From: Pandoraea sp. ASV26
GTDB taxonomy: Bacteria; Pseudomonadota; Gammaproteobacteria; Burkholderiales; Burkholderiaceae
Direction of reading: 5' to 3'
DNA: 64,000 bases
Assembly: GCF_016428915.1 (NCBI RefSeq)
Contig: NZ_JAELTP010000015.1
Span: forward strand, 1 to 64,000
The translations under genes were made by a program, and so were the position numbers. Shown here one piece after another: positions 46,940 through 57,198 of the stretch; the first letter of the stretch is position 1, and the number at the start of each line of letters is the position of its first letter. The notes beneath the pieces were generated by a model. That model was not told the DNA's origin and made no database searches. It saw only the letters and a program-made list of their open reading frames with translations.

Positions 46940-48544
46940 ATGAATTTCGATGTCGTCATCGTCGGTAGTGGACTCGCCGGCCAGTCCGTCGCCCTGCATC
47001 TGGCCAGCACCTGCCGTGTGGCACTGGTCGCCAAACGCCCGATGCCCGAAGGCGCGAGCGACTGGGCGCAAGGCGGCATTGCCGCCGTCCTCGACTCGAC
47101 CGACAGTGTCGACGAGCATGTCGCCGACACCCTCATTGCCGGCGCCGGCCTGTGTGACGAAGCGGCTACGCGATTCATCGTCGAACACAGCCGCGAAGCC
47201 ATCGAGTGGCTCATCGCACAAGGTGTGCCTTTCACGCGTGACGACGCCGCCGAACTCGGCTTTCACCTGACGCGCGAAGGCGGTCATAGCCATCGACGCA
47301 TCATTCATGCGGCCGACGCCACCGGGCACGCAGTGATCGCCACGCTCACCGAGCGCGTGCGTCAACATCCGAATATCACCCTGTTCGAAAATCATTTCGC
47401 GATCGATCTGATTACGTCCGACCGGGCCGACTCGGCACCGACTGCCGGGCGTCACTGCCAGGGACTCTATATTCAGGACCTCGGCAGCGGAGAAGTGCAC
47501 GCCATGACAGCACGGCACACGGTGCTGGCCACGGGCGGTGCAGGCAAAGTCTATCTGTACACCACGAACCCCGACACCGCGACCGGTGACGGCATCGCCA
47601 TGGCCTGGCGTGCCGGCTGCCGTATCGCGAACATGGAGTTCATCCAGTTCCACCCCACCTGCCTCTATCATCCGTACGCGAAGTCGTTCCTGATTACAGA
47701 GGCGGTGCGCGGCGAGGGCGGACGCCTGGTATTGCCGGACGGCACGCGCTTCATGCCGCAACACGACCCGCGCGCCGAACTGGCACCGCGCGACATCGTT
47801 GCTCGCGCCATCGACTTCGAGATGAAGAAACATGGCCTGGATTGTGTGTATCTCGACATCAGTCACCAAAGCCCCGAATTCCTGAAGGAGCATTTCCCGA
47901 CGATTCTGGCGCGCTGCGCCGAACTGGGGATCGACATCACGAAGCAACCGATTCCGGTCGTGCCCGCAGCACACTACACGTGCGGGGGCATCGTCACCGA
48001 CATGCAAGGTCGCACTGACCTGCCCGGACTCTATGCCGTCGGCGAAGCCACCTATACCGGCCTGCATGGCGCCAACCGCCTCGCCAGCAACTCACTGCTC
48101 GAATGCCTCGTGCTCGGCAAGGCCGCCGCAGAGGATATTCAGCGCGGCGAGTCGACACATCCGGCGGCAACGGATGTCCCGGCATGGGACGAAAGCCGCG
48201 TTTCGGATGCGGACGAGGAAGTCGTTGTCGCCCACAACTGGGATGAGTTGCGCCGCATGATGTGGAACTACGTGGGCATTGTGCGCACGAGCAAGCGACT
48301 GGAGCGGGCACAACATCGCATTGCCCTGCTGCGCGAAGAAATCGCCGAGTACTACGCGAATTTCCGCGTGAGCCGCGATCTGCTGGAACTGCGAAATCTG
48401 GTGGATGTGGCATCGCTCATCGTCGACAGCGCGCTGGCGCGCCACGAAAGCCGCGGACTTCACTTCTCGCGTGACTTTCCGGACACCCTGCCCAAAGCCC
48501 TGCCGACGGTACTCTCGCCCGTCCTGCCGCGACGCGTTCGCTGA
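46940..48544 (+). CDS. nadB: L-aspartate oxidase
   Basis: This flavoenzyme oxidises L-aspartate to iminoaspartate, the first step of de novo NAD synthesis; it is 534 residues long. The FAD motif GSGLAGQS starts at residue 9, [11 protein letters not shown] and the histidine-bearing [14 protein letters not shown] follow, and the C-terminal helical domain begins near residue 430. ATG 46940 was chosen because the Rossmann strand begins at residue 3; the open frame upstream is probably untranslated. It converges on nadC. Confidence 0.96.
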   Translation: MNFDVVIVGSGLAGQSVALHLASTCRVALVAKRPMPEGASDWAQGGIAAVLDSTDSVDEHVADTLIAGAGLCDEAATRFIVEHSREAIEWLIAQGVPFTRDDAAELGFHLTREGGHSHRRIIHAADATGHAVIATLTERVRQHPNITLFENHFAIDLITSDRADSAPTAGRHCQGLYIQDLGSGEVHAMTARHTVLATGGAGKVYLYTTNPDTATGDGIAMAWRAGCRIANMEFIQFHPTCLYHPYAKSFLITEAVRGEGGRLVLPDGTRFMPQHDPRAELAPRDIVARAIDFEMKKHGLDCVYLDISHQSPEFLKEHFPTILARCAELGIDITKQPIPVVPAAHYTCGGIVTDMQGRTDLPGLYAVGEATYTGLHGANRLASNSLLECLVLGKAAAEDIQRGESTHPAATDVPAWDESRVSDADEEVVVAHNWDELRRMMWNYVGIVRTSKRLERAQHRIALLREEIAEYYANFRVSRDLLELRNLVDVASLIVDSALARHESRGLHFSRDFPDTLPKALPTVLSPVLPRRVR

Positions 48545-48573
48545 TCTGTCGCCGAAGCGCCACGGAAAACAAG

Positions 48574-48603
48574 AAGGCCGCAGGTTTTATCCTGCGGCCT
48601 TTG
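48574..48603. terminator. Bidirectional intrinsic terminator between nadB and nadC
   Basis: An 11-bp stem AAGGCCGCAGG / CCTGCGGCCTT with a 6-nt loop lies between the convergent genes; T-rich flanks on the plus side and A-rich ones on the other serve both strands. Confidence 0.88.
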
Positions 48604-48639
48604 ATTTTCTGCCGTGACGGCGAATACGAATGGCTGGGC

Positions 48640-49542
48640 TTAGCCCACCGTCTCCAGAATTCGCATCGAGAAGTCGGTGGCACGAACGTCCTTGGTGAGT
48701 CCGCCCACGGAAATCCGGTCGACGCCCGTCTCGGCAATCGCACGCAACGTCTCGAGGTTAATGCCGCCCGACGCTTCGAGCACCGCGCGGCCCTCGGCAA
48801 CTCGCGCCGCTTCGCGCATCATTTCCAACGTGAAGTTATCGAGCAGAATCGACGTTGCGCCGCACGCCAGCGCCGTTTCGAGTTCTTTGAGTGTCTCCAC
48901 CTCGATCTGCACCGGCGCGCCATCAGCCAGACGATCGGCGTTCGCCAGCACCTGACGAATACCGCCGGCCGCCGCGATGTGGTTCTCCTTGATGAGGATG
49001 CCGTCGTAGAGCGCAAGGCGTTGATTCGCGCCACCGCCCACACGCACCGCAAACTTCTGCGCGAGACGCAGCCCGGGCAAGGTTTTGCGCGTATCGAGCA
49101 CGCGCGCCTTCGTCCCTTCGACGATATCGGCATAGCGGCGCACCGCCGTCGCCACACCGGAGAGCAACTGGAGGAAGTTCATCGACGTGCGCTCGGCCGT
49201 CAACAACGCACGCGCCGGTCCATGGATCTCGCACACCGCCGAGTCAGGCGCCATGCGATCGCCCTCGCGGTAGTGCCATTGAACGCGCACCGACGCACTC
49301 ACCCCGTGCATGCAGCGCTCGAACCAGCGCACGCCACACAGCACCGCAGACTCGCGCACGATGATGCGCGCATGGGCGATTTCGTCAGACGGCACGAGCA
49401 GGCCCGTCAGATCCCCCGAACCAATATCCTCTTCCAGCGCCTCGCGCACGTTGCGCGAGAGTGCCGTCTCGAGCGGCTCGCCGAACGCGGCGAACTCCGG
49501 GGAGAGCGCTTCGTCGGTACTCAGCATTTTGGGTTGCGTCAT
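48640..49542 (-). CDS. nadC: Nicotinate-nucleotide diphosphorylase (carboxylating)
   Basis: This enzyme converts quinolinate and PRPP to nicotinate mononucleotide; 300 residues is full length. LDTRKTLPGLRLAQKFAVRVGGG is the phosphoribosyl-binding core, and DGILIKENHIAAAGG and SILLDNFTLEMM are typical. Its start shares one base with the nadA stop (TAATG), so the two are coupled. Confidence 0.97.
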   Translation of the reverse strand: MTQPKMLSTDEALSPEFAAFGEPLETALSRNVREALEEDIGSGDLTGLLVPSDEIAHARIIVRESAVLCGVRWFERCMHGVSASVRVQWHYREGDRMAPDSAVCEIHGPARALLTAERTSMNFLQLLSGVATAVRRYADIVEGTKARVLDTRKTLPGLRLAQKFAVRVGGGANQRLALYDGILIKENHIAAAGGIRQVLANADRLADGAPVQIEVETLKELETALACGATSILLDNFTLEMMREAARVAEGRAVLEASGGINLETLRAIAETGVDRISVGGLTKDVRATDFSMRILETVG

Positions 49543-50675
49543 TATGCGGGACCTACACCGGCAAACAGCGCGCCATCGCGCGCGAAATCACCGCTGGTGC
49601 GCACATTCTGTTTGCGCGCCTCGGCGAACTTCAGCATACGGTCGATGCAGGTATGGGCGCGCCGGCCGATCTCCGCATCGACGTGAATCTCGTTGCTCCC
49701 GGACTCCAGCACGTCGGCCAGATTCTGCAGACTGTTCATCGCCATCCACGGGCAGTGCGCGCAGCTCTTGCACGTGGCGCTGTTGCCCGCAGTCGGCGCT
49801 TCAATGAAGCGCTTGCCCGGTGCGGCGGCCCGCATCTTGTGCAGAATGCCGTTGTCCGTGGCCACGATGAACTCCGTGGCGTCCATTGTCTGCGCGGCCG
49901 CGATCATCTGCGACGTAGAACCGACCACATCGGCCTGCTCGACCACGGAAGCCGGTGACTCCGGATGCACCAGCACCTTGGCATTCGGAAACTCGCGGCG
50001 CAGCAGCTCCAGCTCGGTGCCCTTGAATTCGTCATGCACGAGGCAAGCGCCCTGCCACAGCAACATGTCGGCGCCCGTCTGCTTCTGGACATAGCTGCCA
50101 AGATGGCGGTCCGGCGCCCAGAGAATCTTTTTTCCCTGCGCGTGCAGATGCGCCACGATATCCAGTCCGATGGACGACGTCACCATCCAGTCGGCCCGCG
50201 CCTTCACCGCGGCGCTCGTATTCGCGTAGACGACAACCGTGCGATCGGGGTGCGCATCACAGAATGCGGCGAACTCGTCAGCCGGACAGCCCAGATCGAG
50301 CGAACAAGTCGCGTCGAGATCGGGCATCAAAATGCGCTTTTCGGGACTGAGAATCTTCGACGTCTCGCCCATGAAGCGCACACCAGCTACCACCAGCGTC
50401 CTGGCCGAGTGATCCCGGCCGAAACGGGCCATTTCAAGCGAATCGGCCACGCAACCGCCCGTTTCCTCCGCGAGGTCCTGCAAGTCGGCGTCGACGTAGT
50501 AATGGGCCACCAGCACGGCGTTCTGCTCCACGAGCAGACGTTTGATTCGGGCCTTGAGCGCCGCGCGCTCCTCCTGCGACGGCGCATCCGGGACGCGTGC
50601 CCAGGCGTGGGCAACGCACGTGGCGCCGCTCGGTGCGGGGCGCTCGAATTCTACGGATTTGAGTGAGGCATTCAT
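49542..50675 (-). CDS. nadA: Quinolinate synthase
   Basis: This 4Fe-4S enzyme condenses iminoaspartate with dihydroxyacetone phosphate; it is 377 residues long. [34 protein letters not shown] and the terminal Cys cluster [10 protein letters not shown] are present, with further cluster Cys in TGGCVADS and [10 protein letters not shown]. It is first in the nadA-nadC unit. Together with nadB and nadC it gives the full aspartate-to-NaMN route in this window. Confidence 0.97.
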   Translation of the reverse strand: MNASLKSVEFERPAPSGATCVAHAWARVPDAPSQEERAALKARIKRLLVEQNAVLVAHYYVDADLQDLAEETGGCVADSLEMARFGRDHSARTLVVAGVRFMGETSKILSPEKRILMPDLDATCSLDLGCPADEFAAFCDAHPDRTVVVYANTSAAVKARADWMVTSSIGLDIVAHLHAQGKKILWAPDRHLGSYVQKQTGADMLLWQGACLVHDEFKGTELELLRREFPNAKVLVHPESPASVVEQADVVGSTSQMIAAAQTMDATEFIVATDNGILHKMRAAAPGKRFIEAPTAGNSATCKSCAHCPWMAMNSLQNLADVLESGSNEIHVDAEIGRRAHTCIDRMLKFAEARKQNVRTSGDFARDGALFAGVGPA

Positions 50676-50706
50676 TTTCGCTTGACCCGTGGGGGGGCCG
50701 GGAATG

Positions 50707-50731
50707 ACAAAACCCCGCCGTGGCGGGGTTT
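50707..50731 (-). terminator. Intrinsic terminator downstream of the desaturase gene
   Basis: On the minus strand GAAACCCCGCC pairs with GGCGGGGTTTT across a tight loop and continues into T-rich sequence, 39 bp after the desaturase stop and just upstream of nadA. Confidence 0.85.
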
Positions 50732-50769
50732 CGATTATGCGTCAAAAACGGATTTCTGGCTGAGCCCGT

Positions 50770-51966
50770 TCACGCGTAGCGACGCAGACGCGAAGCGAAT
50801 TCTTGCAGCGCATGAATACCGCTCTGCTCCGCGCGGTGGCACCAGTCCTGCAACTGGCTCAGGAGTTGTTCGCGCGAGGCGTTCGAACGTTCCCAAATAC
50901 CCGCCAGTTCGCGACGCAGTTCGTAGTACGTCTTCACGGCATTGCTGTGCGCAAAGATCTCGCCCAGTTGCTGCTTCTGCGGCTCTTGCAGCGAGGCTTC
51001 GTCGTGATGCAGCCACTTGCGTGCGCCACGGAACAACTGGTATTCGCCGTGTTGACGCTTCTCCTTGAAGCGCGCCAGCTCTTCGCTGTAAGCACGCTGG
51101 AAGGTCTTGGCGTAGCGCGCCATCACTTCATAGCGATTCGAGAGCACGGCCTGCAACGTATCGTCGTCACACGTCGCCTTGCTCTTTGCCAGCTTCGGCG
51201 TCGGCGCGATCTTCTTCACCTTGGCCAGCCCCGCCATCGACAGCAAACGGATGTAAAGCCAGCCGATATCGAACTCGTACCACTTGTTCGAGAGCTTGGC
51301 CGACGTCGCGTACGTGTGGTGATTGTTGTGCAGCTCTTCACCGCCGATGATGATGCCCCACGGCAACAGGTTCGTCGACGCGTCGGCACAGTTGAAGTTG
51401 CGGTAGCCCCAGTAGTGGCCCAGACCGTTGACCACACCGGCGGCCCAGAACGGAATCCACACCATCTGCACGGCCCACACGGTCAGACCGATCGCACCGA
51501 ACAGCGCGATGTCGATGATCATCATGAAGCTCACGCCCAGAATCGGATAACGCTTGTAGACGTTATTCTCGAGCCAGTCGTTCGGCGTGCCGTGGCTGAA
51601 CTTGCGCATCGTTTCTTCGTTCTTCGCTTCGGCGCGATACAGCTCGGCGCCCTCGGCGAGCACCTTCCACAGACCACGCGTTTGCGGGCTGTGCGGATCT
51701 TCCGGCGTTTCGCACTTGGCGTGGTGCTTGCGGTGGATGGCAGCCCACTCGCTCGTGACCATACCCGTGGTCATCCACAGCCAGAAACGGAAGAAATGGG
51801 CAACGATCGGATGCACATCGAGGGCGCGGTGCGCCTGGCAACGGTGCAGATAGATCGTGACGGCGGCAATCGTCACATGCGTGACGGCCAACGTGAACAA
51901 CGTGATCTCCCAGCCGCTCCAGTCGAGCAGGCCGTTAGAGATAAATCCAAGGAGACTGTCCAGCAA
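50770..51966 (-). CDS. Membrane fatty-acid (acyl) desaturase
   Basis: This 398-residue integral-membrane di-iron enzyme introduces a double bond into acyl chains, probably delta-9. The three histidine boxes are HRCQAH (41-46), HRKHH (77-81) and HNNHH (212-216), with helices between them. The C-terminal 150 residues are hydrophilic and helical, longer than in basic DesA enzymes. It is monocistronic with its own terminator. A link to membrane fluidity control at low temperature is expected from the family. Confidence 0.92.
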   Translation of the reverse strand: MLDSLLGFISNGLLDWSGWEITLFTLAVTHVTIAAVTIYLHRCQAHRALDVHPIVAHFFRFWLWMTTGMVTSEWAAIHRKHHAKCETPEDPHSPQTRGLWKVLAEGAELYRAEAKNEETMRKFSHGTPNDWLENNVYKRYPILGVSFMMIIDIALFGAIGLTVWAVQMVWIPFWAAGVVNGLGHYWGYRNFNCADASTNLLPWGIIIGGEELHNNHHTYATSAKLSNKWYEFDIGWLYIRLLSMAGLAKVKKIAPTPKLAKSKATCDDDTLQAVLSNRYEVMARYAKTFQRAYSEELARFKEKRQHGEYQLFRGARKWLHHDEASLQEPQKQQLGEIFAHSNAVKTYYELRRELAGIWERSNASREQLLSQLQDWCHRAEQSGIHALQEFASRLRRYA

Positions 51967-52270
51967 AATATCACTCCAAACTAATCAATACGGTAGCAAT
52001 CACGGCAAAACCGCCGTGCCTTGTCTTGTCGGGCCGATGCGGCATCGATGGCCGTCGCGTCGGGTTTCGTTCTTACGCCCGCTTGACGCTTGGATTCGCT
52101 GAAGTTCGGCAAGTTGCTGAATGCCGGGGCGAGATGGGCGGAAAACGTGCCGGTGAACGTCGGTTTGTTATTGGTTTGACGGGCATTTTACCTGACGGAC
52201 TGTTGTCCGTGTGTAGCCTGCCCGCCACGCATTTTGTCGCAGGTCAACCCGCAGCCTTAGGCAAAAGGGT
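51967..52270. other. Intergenic region between desaturase and mscS-like genes
   Basis: These 304 bp hold no gene I can support. They contain the desaturase promoter region (leftward) and the 3' flank of the mscS-like gene. I see no strong terminator hairpin with a T-run here. Confidence 0.35.
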
Positions 52271-53665
52271 CTACAGGGCCTTCTTCTCGCCGTCATCCGC
52301 GCGTGTTGGCGCGGGTCGCAGCGCATCGGCCGGCAAATCCGGGCGATGAACGCTTGCCGCAGGCACACCATCGGCCCAGTCGTTGAGAATGCGTATTTCG
52401 CGCTGAGCGTACGGAATTTCAATACCGTGCTCGCGGAAAGTGCGCCAAATCCGCATATTGATCTCCGAACGAATGCCACCGCTGCCCTGGGCCGGATCTT
52501 GCACCCAAAAGCCCATTTCGAGATCCATCCCATCGGCGCCGAAGTTGAGCAACAGCGCCGAGGGCGGCGGGTCGCTCAGCACCCGTGGAATGCCCTCTGC
52601 GGCTTTGAGCATGAGCGCCATGGCCAGTTCCACATCGGCGCTGTAAGCCACTTGTACGTTCACCTTGGCACGCCCGCGCGTCTCGGTGAACGAGTGGTTC
52701 TGCACCACATTCGTCACGAGTTGCTCGTTCGGCACCAGCGCCTCAACGCCATCCAGTCCGCGCACGACCGTATAACGGGTGTTGATCTGCGACACCGTGC
52801 CGTGATACGGGCTGATCGTGATCAGGTCGCCTATGCGCACCGAGCGGTCGAGCAGGATGATGAAGCCCGATACGAGGTTCGAGGCGATCTTCTGCAAACC
52901 GAAGCCCAGCCCCACGCCCAGCGCCCCGCCGAACACCCCGAGTACGGTGATGTCGATGCCCACGAACGACAGCGTCGCGAGCACGGCAATCAGCGTGAGC
53001 ACGCCCTTGACCAGCCGCGACATCACCACTTTCAGGTTGCCGTCGAGCGTGGTCGTGCGCATGATCCGGTCTTCGATCAGCGAGCCGACCCACATCGCCA
53101 GCACGAGCGTCACGCCGACCCAAAGCAGGCCGGAGAGGATCGAGAGCAGCGTCAGATGGCTCGAGCCGACGGCAAAGCGCACGCTGCCGAGCCAGTTGAG
53201 GATGTCGTCGTGCACGCCGAGCACGTAGGCCAGCATCGACAGCCAGGCGAGCGCCGTGAACACGCGCTCGAAGACTTTGAGCAGCCCGTAGGCCTGCGGC
53301 GACGACGCAAACAGCCGTCGCGCAAAGTAGAACGCCAGATAGATGAGCGCCGTGCCGAACAGCGGCACCTCGGCGAGTCGCAGCAGCGAGACACGCATGT
53401 GCTCTTGCAGCACCACCCGCGTGAGCGCCACGCACATCCAGCCGAACATCGGGAAGAACGAACGGCGCAGGCTCGAGGAGCCCGCCCGTCGCGCGGGCGC
53501 GACACGCTCGAAATGGCGCTCGAGCCGGCCGATCATCCAGCGTCGCAGCACCAGGGCGACGGCGAGCGCCGCCACCAGTGCCACGCCCTGCCAGATGATC
53601 TGCGGATCGCCGAAGTCACGAACGACGTCCCGCACCAACTTCGCGAAAGCCGGACTTTCCTGCAT
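52271..53665 (-). CDS. MscS-family mechanosensitive channel
   Basis: This 464-residue inner-membrane channel has about five to six N-terminal helices before the conserved core. The pore-lining TM3 is rich in Gly and Ala (FGGALGVGLGFGLQKIASNLVSG, near residue 255). The beta domain (ISPYHGTVSQINTRYTVVRGLDG) and the C-terminal alpha/beta domain follow. It is larger than E. coli MscS (286), like YbdG/YjeP-type paralogues. It probably releases osmolytes on hypo-osmotic shock. Confidence 0.9.
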   Translation of the reverse strand: MQESPAFAKLVRDVVRDFGDPQIIWQGVALVAALAVALVLRRWMIGRLERHFERVAPARRAGSSSLRRSFFPMFGWMCVALTRVVLQEHMRVSLLRLAEVPLFGTALIYLAFYFARRLFASSPQAYGLLKVFERVFTALAWLSMLAYVLGVHDDILNWLGSVRFAVGSSHLTLLSILSGLLWVGVTLVLAMWVGSLIEDRIMRTTTLDGNLKVVMSRLVKGVLTLIAVLATLSFVGIDITVLGVFGGALGVGLGFGLQKIASNLVSGFIILLDRSVRIGDLITISPYHGTVSQINTRYTVVRGLDGVEALVPNEQLVTNVVQNHSFTETRGRAKVNVQVAYSADVELAMALMLKAAEGIPRVLSDPPPSALLLNFGADGMDLEMGFWVQDPAQGSGGIRSEINMRIWRTFREHGIEIPYAQREIRILNDWADGVPAASVHRPDLPADALRPAPTRADDGEKKAL

Positions 53666-53707
53666 CGCTATCTCTCTTCTTGTTGTTCGCTGACGCCCAG
53701 CATCGAC

Positions 53708-55177
53708 TTACGCCGAACGACGCTCGAACACGGCGGCGAAGAAGCCGTCGGTCGCGTGGCGGTTCGGCAACAGTTCAAGATACTTGCCCGTGTCGAGGTC
53801 GATTTTCTGCGAGGCGAGCAACTCGTTCGCCGGCAACAGGACGAAATCGGGATGCGCGGCCGCAAAGGCCTCGGCAATCGCATTGTTCTCTTCGGTCAGC
53901 AGACTGCACGTAGCGTACACGAGACGCCCCCCCGGCTTGACCAGCCGGGCAGCGCTCGCGAGGATCGATGCCTGCTTCTGCGTGAGTTCGCTGACCGATT
54001 GCGGCGACTGACGCCACTTCAGATCCGGATTGCGGCGCAGGGTGCCGAGCCCGCTGCACGGCGCGTCGACCAGCACGCGGTCGATCTTGCCCGCGAGACG
54101 CTTGATCTTGCTGTCATTCTCGCTATCGATCATCACCGGATAGACGTTCGACAGGCCGCTTCGCGCCAGACGCGGCTTGAGCTTTGCCAGACGCTTCTCC
54201 GAAATATCGAACGCATACAGACGCCCCGTAGAGCGCATCTGCGCGCCGATGGCGAGCGTCTTGCCGCCCGCGCCGGCGCAGAAGTCGACGACCATCTCGC
54301 CGCGACGCGGTGCGACCAGTTGGCACAGCAACTGGCTGCCCTCGTCCTGCACTTCGATGGCACCGGACACGAACAGCGGGTGCTTCTGCAACGCCGGCTT
54401 GCCCGACAGACGGATGCCATTGGGCGCGAACGGCGTCGCTTCGGCCGAAAAGCCGTCTTCGCGCAGCTTCGCGAGTACGTCGTCGCGATTCGCCTTGATC
54501 AGGTTCACGCGGCAGTCGAGCGGCGCGGGCTGGTTCAGTGCGGCGGCGAGCACTTCGAGTTCGGCGCCCTCGAAACGCTTGGCCAGCCGCTCGTAGAGCC
54601 ATTCCGGCAAATTGGTGCGCACGCGCGCGGACAGGCTTGCCGGGTCGATCTGACCGACGTGTTCGAGCCACGAGACTTCATCTGGCGTTGCCACCAGTTG
54701 CACCGACGCCAGACCGCGCGTGAACGCCAGCCCGAGCAACGCCAGACGACGTTCCAGCGGCCCGGAGCCGCTTCCCGCGTGCTGACCGAATTCGAGCTTG
54801 CGACGCAGGATGGCGAAGACCGTCTCCGCCAGAACACCGCGCTCGCGATGGCCCAGCTTGGCGTTGGCGCGGAAGTACGTGCTCACAAGCGTATCGGCCG
54901 GGCCGCTGAACGTCAGCACGCTGCCGAGCAGGCGCTGGGTGTGTTCGAAGAGGGCGGGCGAGAGGTGCTCGCCGCGCATGCGTGCGGTCTCTGCGGGCGG
55001 GGCCTCCGGGCGGCGATCGTTGCGCGAACGGTCGTAGCGGTCAGGGCGGACGTAGCGCTCCTGGCGCTCCCCGGTCGCCCCACCCTTGGACGGTTGACGG
55101 GCATCGGAGGATCGGCCGCCGGCGCGGTGAGCGGATTGATTTGCGCCATCACGGCGTTGCGTCGGGCGTGTGCTCAT
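53708..55177 (-). CDS. rsmB: rRNA m5C methyltransferase, RsmB/NOP2 family
   Basis: This 489-residue SAM-dependent enzyme probably makes m5C in 16S rRNA. Motif I is VDFCAGAGGKTLAIGA, the two catalytic Cys are in DAPCSGLG and YATCSLL, and the N-terminal RsmB-like RNA-binding domain spans about 75-220. The first 70 residues are Arg/Asp/Gly-rich and probably disordered. It is coupled to purN by a 4-bp overlap (ATGA). RsmB (C967) is the best guess within the family; RsmF is less likely given its different C-terminus. Confidence 0.88.
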   Translation of the reverse strand: MSTRPTQRRDGANQSAHRAGGRSSDARQPSKGGATGERQERYVRPDRYDRSRNDRRPEAPPAETARMRGEHLSPALFEHTQRLLGSVLTFSGPADTLVSTYFRANAKLGHRERGVLAETVFAILRRKLEFGQHAGSGSGPLERRLALLGLAFTRGLASVQLVATPDEVSWLEHVGQIDPASLSARVRTNLPEWLYERLAKRFEGAELEVLAAALNQPAPLDCRVNLIKANRDDVLAKLREDGFSAEATPFAPNGIRLSGKPALQKHPLFVSGAIEVQDEGSQLLCQLVAPRRGEMVVDFCAGAGGKTLAIGAQMRSTGRLYAFDISEKRLAKLKPRLARSGLSNVYPVMIDSENDSKIKRLAGKIDRVLVDAPCSGLGTLRRNPDLKWRQSPQSVSELTQKQASILASAARLVKPGGRLVYATCSLLTEENNAIAEAFAAAHPDFVLLPANELLASQKIDLDTGKYLELLPNRHATDGFFAAVFERRSA

Positions 55178-55824
55178 GCGTAGTCACCAAAAAGCCATTG
55201 CGGATCGGGCGTGCCGTCGGCCGCGGGAGTCACCGTCACGCGGCCATCGGCCACGACCAGACGGTCTTCCACGAACCAGCGCACGGCGCGCGGATAAATG
55301 ATGTGTTCCAGCGGCAGGATGCGCTCGGCCAGTGTCTCGGGCGTGTCCCCTGCGTGCACCGGCACGGCGGCTTGCAGCACGTACGGGCCGTGATCGAGCT
55401 CGGCAGTCACGAAGTGCACCGTGGCGCCAACGACCTTGCAGCCGGCTTCCAGTGCACGGGCGTGCGTTTGCAGGCCGGGAAAGGCGGGCAGCAGCGACGG
55501 GTGGATGTTGATGAGCCGCCCGGCGTAGCGCTGCGTAAATTCCGGCGTGAGAATGCGCATGAACCCCGCCAGCACGACCAGATCGGGCTGGTGACGGTCG
55601 ATTTCAATAGCGAGTTCGGCATCGAATGCCTCGCGGGTCTTGCCGCGGCTGGGCACTACGGCCGTGGCGATGCCGTTTTCCTGCGCAAATCCGAGACCGT
55701 CGGCCTCGGGGCGATTGGCGATGACGGCGGCCACACGGGCCGGCCAGCCTTCTGCGGTACAGGCCCGGACGATAGCCTGCATGTTGCTGCCTCGTCCGGA
55801 AATCAGGATGACAATGTTCTTCAT
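55174..55824 (-). CDS. purN: Phosphoribosylglycinamide formyltransferase
   Basis: This enzyme transfers a formyl group from 10-formyl-THF to GAR in purine synthesis; it is 216 residues long. The substrate loop SGRGSNM is at 9-15, the catalytic Asn106-His108 is in INIHPSLLP, and Asp144 is in VTAELDHG. It is the first gene of a two-gene unit with the rRNA methyltransferase, divergent from ribF. Confidence 0.97.
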   Translation of the reverse strand: MKNIVILISGRGSNMQAIVRACTAEGWPARVAAVIANRPEADGLGFAQENGIATAVVPSRGKTREAFDAELAIEIDRHQPDLVVLAGFMRILTPEFTQRYAGRLINIHPSLLPAFPGLQTHARALEAGCKVVGATVHFVTAELDHGPYVLQAAVPVHAGDTPETLAERILPLEHIIYPRAVRWFVEDRLVVADGRVTVTPAADGTPDPQWLFGDYA

Positions 55825-56044
55825 CGGCGGATTTTATCATTGGCGCGGCGCACCAGACACCCGATCCGCGCCGCGATGGCCCCGAAGCGTTTATAATTCA
55901 ACGTTCTGCGGCGCCGCAATGTCGGATCGGCCGTCCTGCGCATCGGGCCCGGCCCGCCGTCGCAGGCCACGCGATCCCGATCGCTGTGCCGCCCGGTTCA
56001 TCCACTAACGCTCACTCAACGTCCTGTACTGACGCTCCCTTATC

Positions 56045-57037
56045 GTGCGAGTCTTCCGGGGTCTACCCAACGCGCAAAGCAAAGCGCCCTGCGTGCTGAC
56101 GATCGGCAACTTCGACGGCGTGCACCTGGGCCATCAGGCACTGCTCGCGCGCGTGCGTGCCGCAGCGGCTGCGCGCGGCCTGCCGGTGTGCGTGATGACG
56201 TTCGAGCCGCATCCCCGCGAATACTTCACGCCCGACCGGGCGCCCGCGCGCATCTCCAATCTGCGCGACAAGTTGGAAGCGCTGCGCTCGCAGGGGGTCG
56301 ACCGTCTGGTCGTGGAGCACTTCAACGCCCATTTCGCGGGTCAATCGCCCGAAGATTTCGTGCGCAACATCATCGTCGACGGCCTGCACACCCGCTGGCT
56401 GCTCGTGGGCGACGACTTCCGCTTCGGCGCGAAACGCGCGGGCGACATCGATTATTTGCGTGAGGCCGGACGCCGCTTCGACTTCGTTGTCGAACAAATG
56501 CCGACCATCGCGCACGACGGCGTGCGGATTTCCAGCTCGGAAGTGCGCAGCGCGCTCGCCGAGGGTAATTTCGAGCGCGTTCATTCGCTGCTCGGTCGTC
56601 CGTACGCCATTACCGGCCACGTGGTGCATGGCATGAAGCTCGGCCGCAAGCTGGGTTTCCCCACGCTGAACCTGCGCATCGCCCACAAGCATCCGGCCCT
56701 GATGGGCATTTTCGTCGTGCAGGTGCACGGCCTGGCAGACAAGCCGTTGCCCGCCGTGGCGAGTCTCGGCCTGCGCCCGACGGTGGACGATTCCGGGCGC
56801 GTGCTGCTCGAAGTGCATCTGCTCGACTTCGAAGGCGATTGCTACGGCAAGCTGGTGCGCGTGGAATTTTTGCAGAAGCTGCGCGACGAAGCCAAATACG
56901 ACGGCCTCGCAGAACTCGAAGCGGCCATCGCACAGGACACGCGCGAGGCACGTGCCTATTTCGCTCACGCGCTTGACGCCAACGGCCCGAGTGCACGACG
57001 CGACTTCGCCACCTCGGCCACCGACCGAATTAGTTGA
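56045..57037 (+). CDS. ribF: Bifunctional riboflavin kinase / FAD synthetase
   Basis: This 330-residue enzyme makes FMN and then FAD. The N-terminal nucleotidyltransferase motif GNFDGVHLGH is at 21-30 and SSSEVRSAL at about 160; the C-terminal kinase has GRKLGFPTLNL. The start is a GTG at 56045. It is followed by ileS and lspA, a conserved ribF-ileS-lspA order. Confidence 0.96.
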   Translation: MRVFRGLPNAQSKAPCVLTIGNFDGVHLGHQALLARVRAAAAARGLPVCVMTFEPHPREYFTPDRAPARISNLRDKLEALRSQGVDRLVVEHFNAHFAGQSPEDFVRNIIVDGLHTRWLLVGDDFRFGAKRAGDIDYLREAGRRFDFVVEQMPTIAHDGVRISSSEVRSALAEGNFERVHSLLGRPYAITGHVVHGMKLGRKLGFPTLNLRIAHKHPALMGIFVVQVHGLADKPLPAVASLGLRPTVDDSGRVLLEVHLLDFEGDCYGKLVRVEFLQKLRDEAKYDGLAELEAAIAQDTREARAYFAHALDANGPSARRDFATSATDRIS

Positions 57038-57198
57038 TCTTCGCCCGCGTGCACAGGCGCCCGGCGCCTCGCGCGCGGCCCGCCTCTGCGCCACTGGCAC
57101 CTGCCCGGGCGTTGCACCGCGCGGCCTACACGGCCTGACGTCAACGCCACCGGCGCGAGCGCCCCACACCCGACATTCCAAATTCGTAGCGACTCACC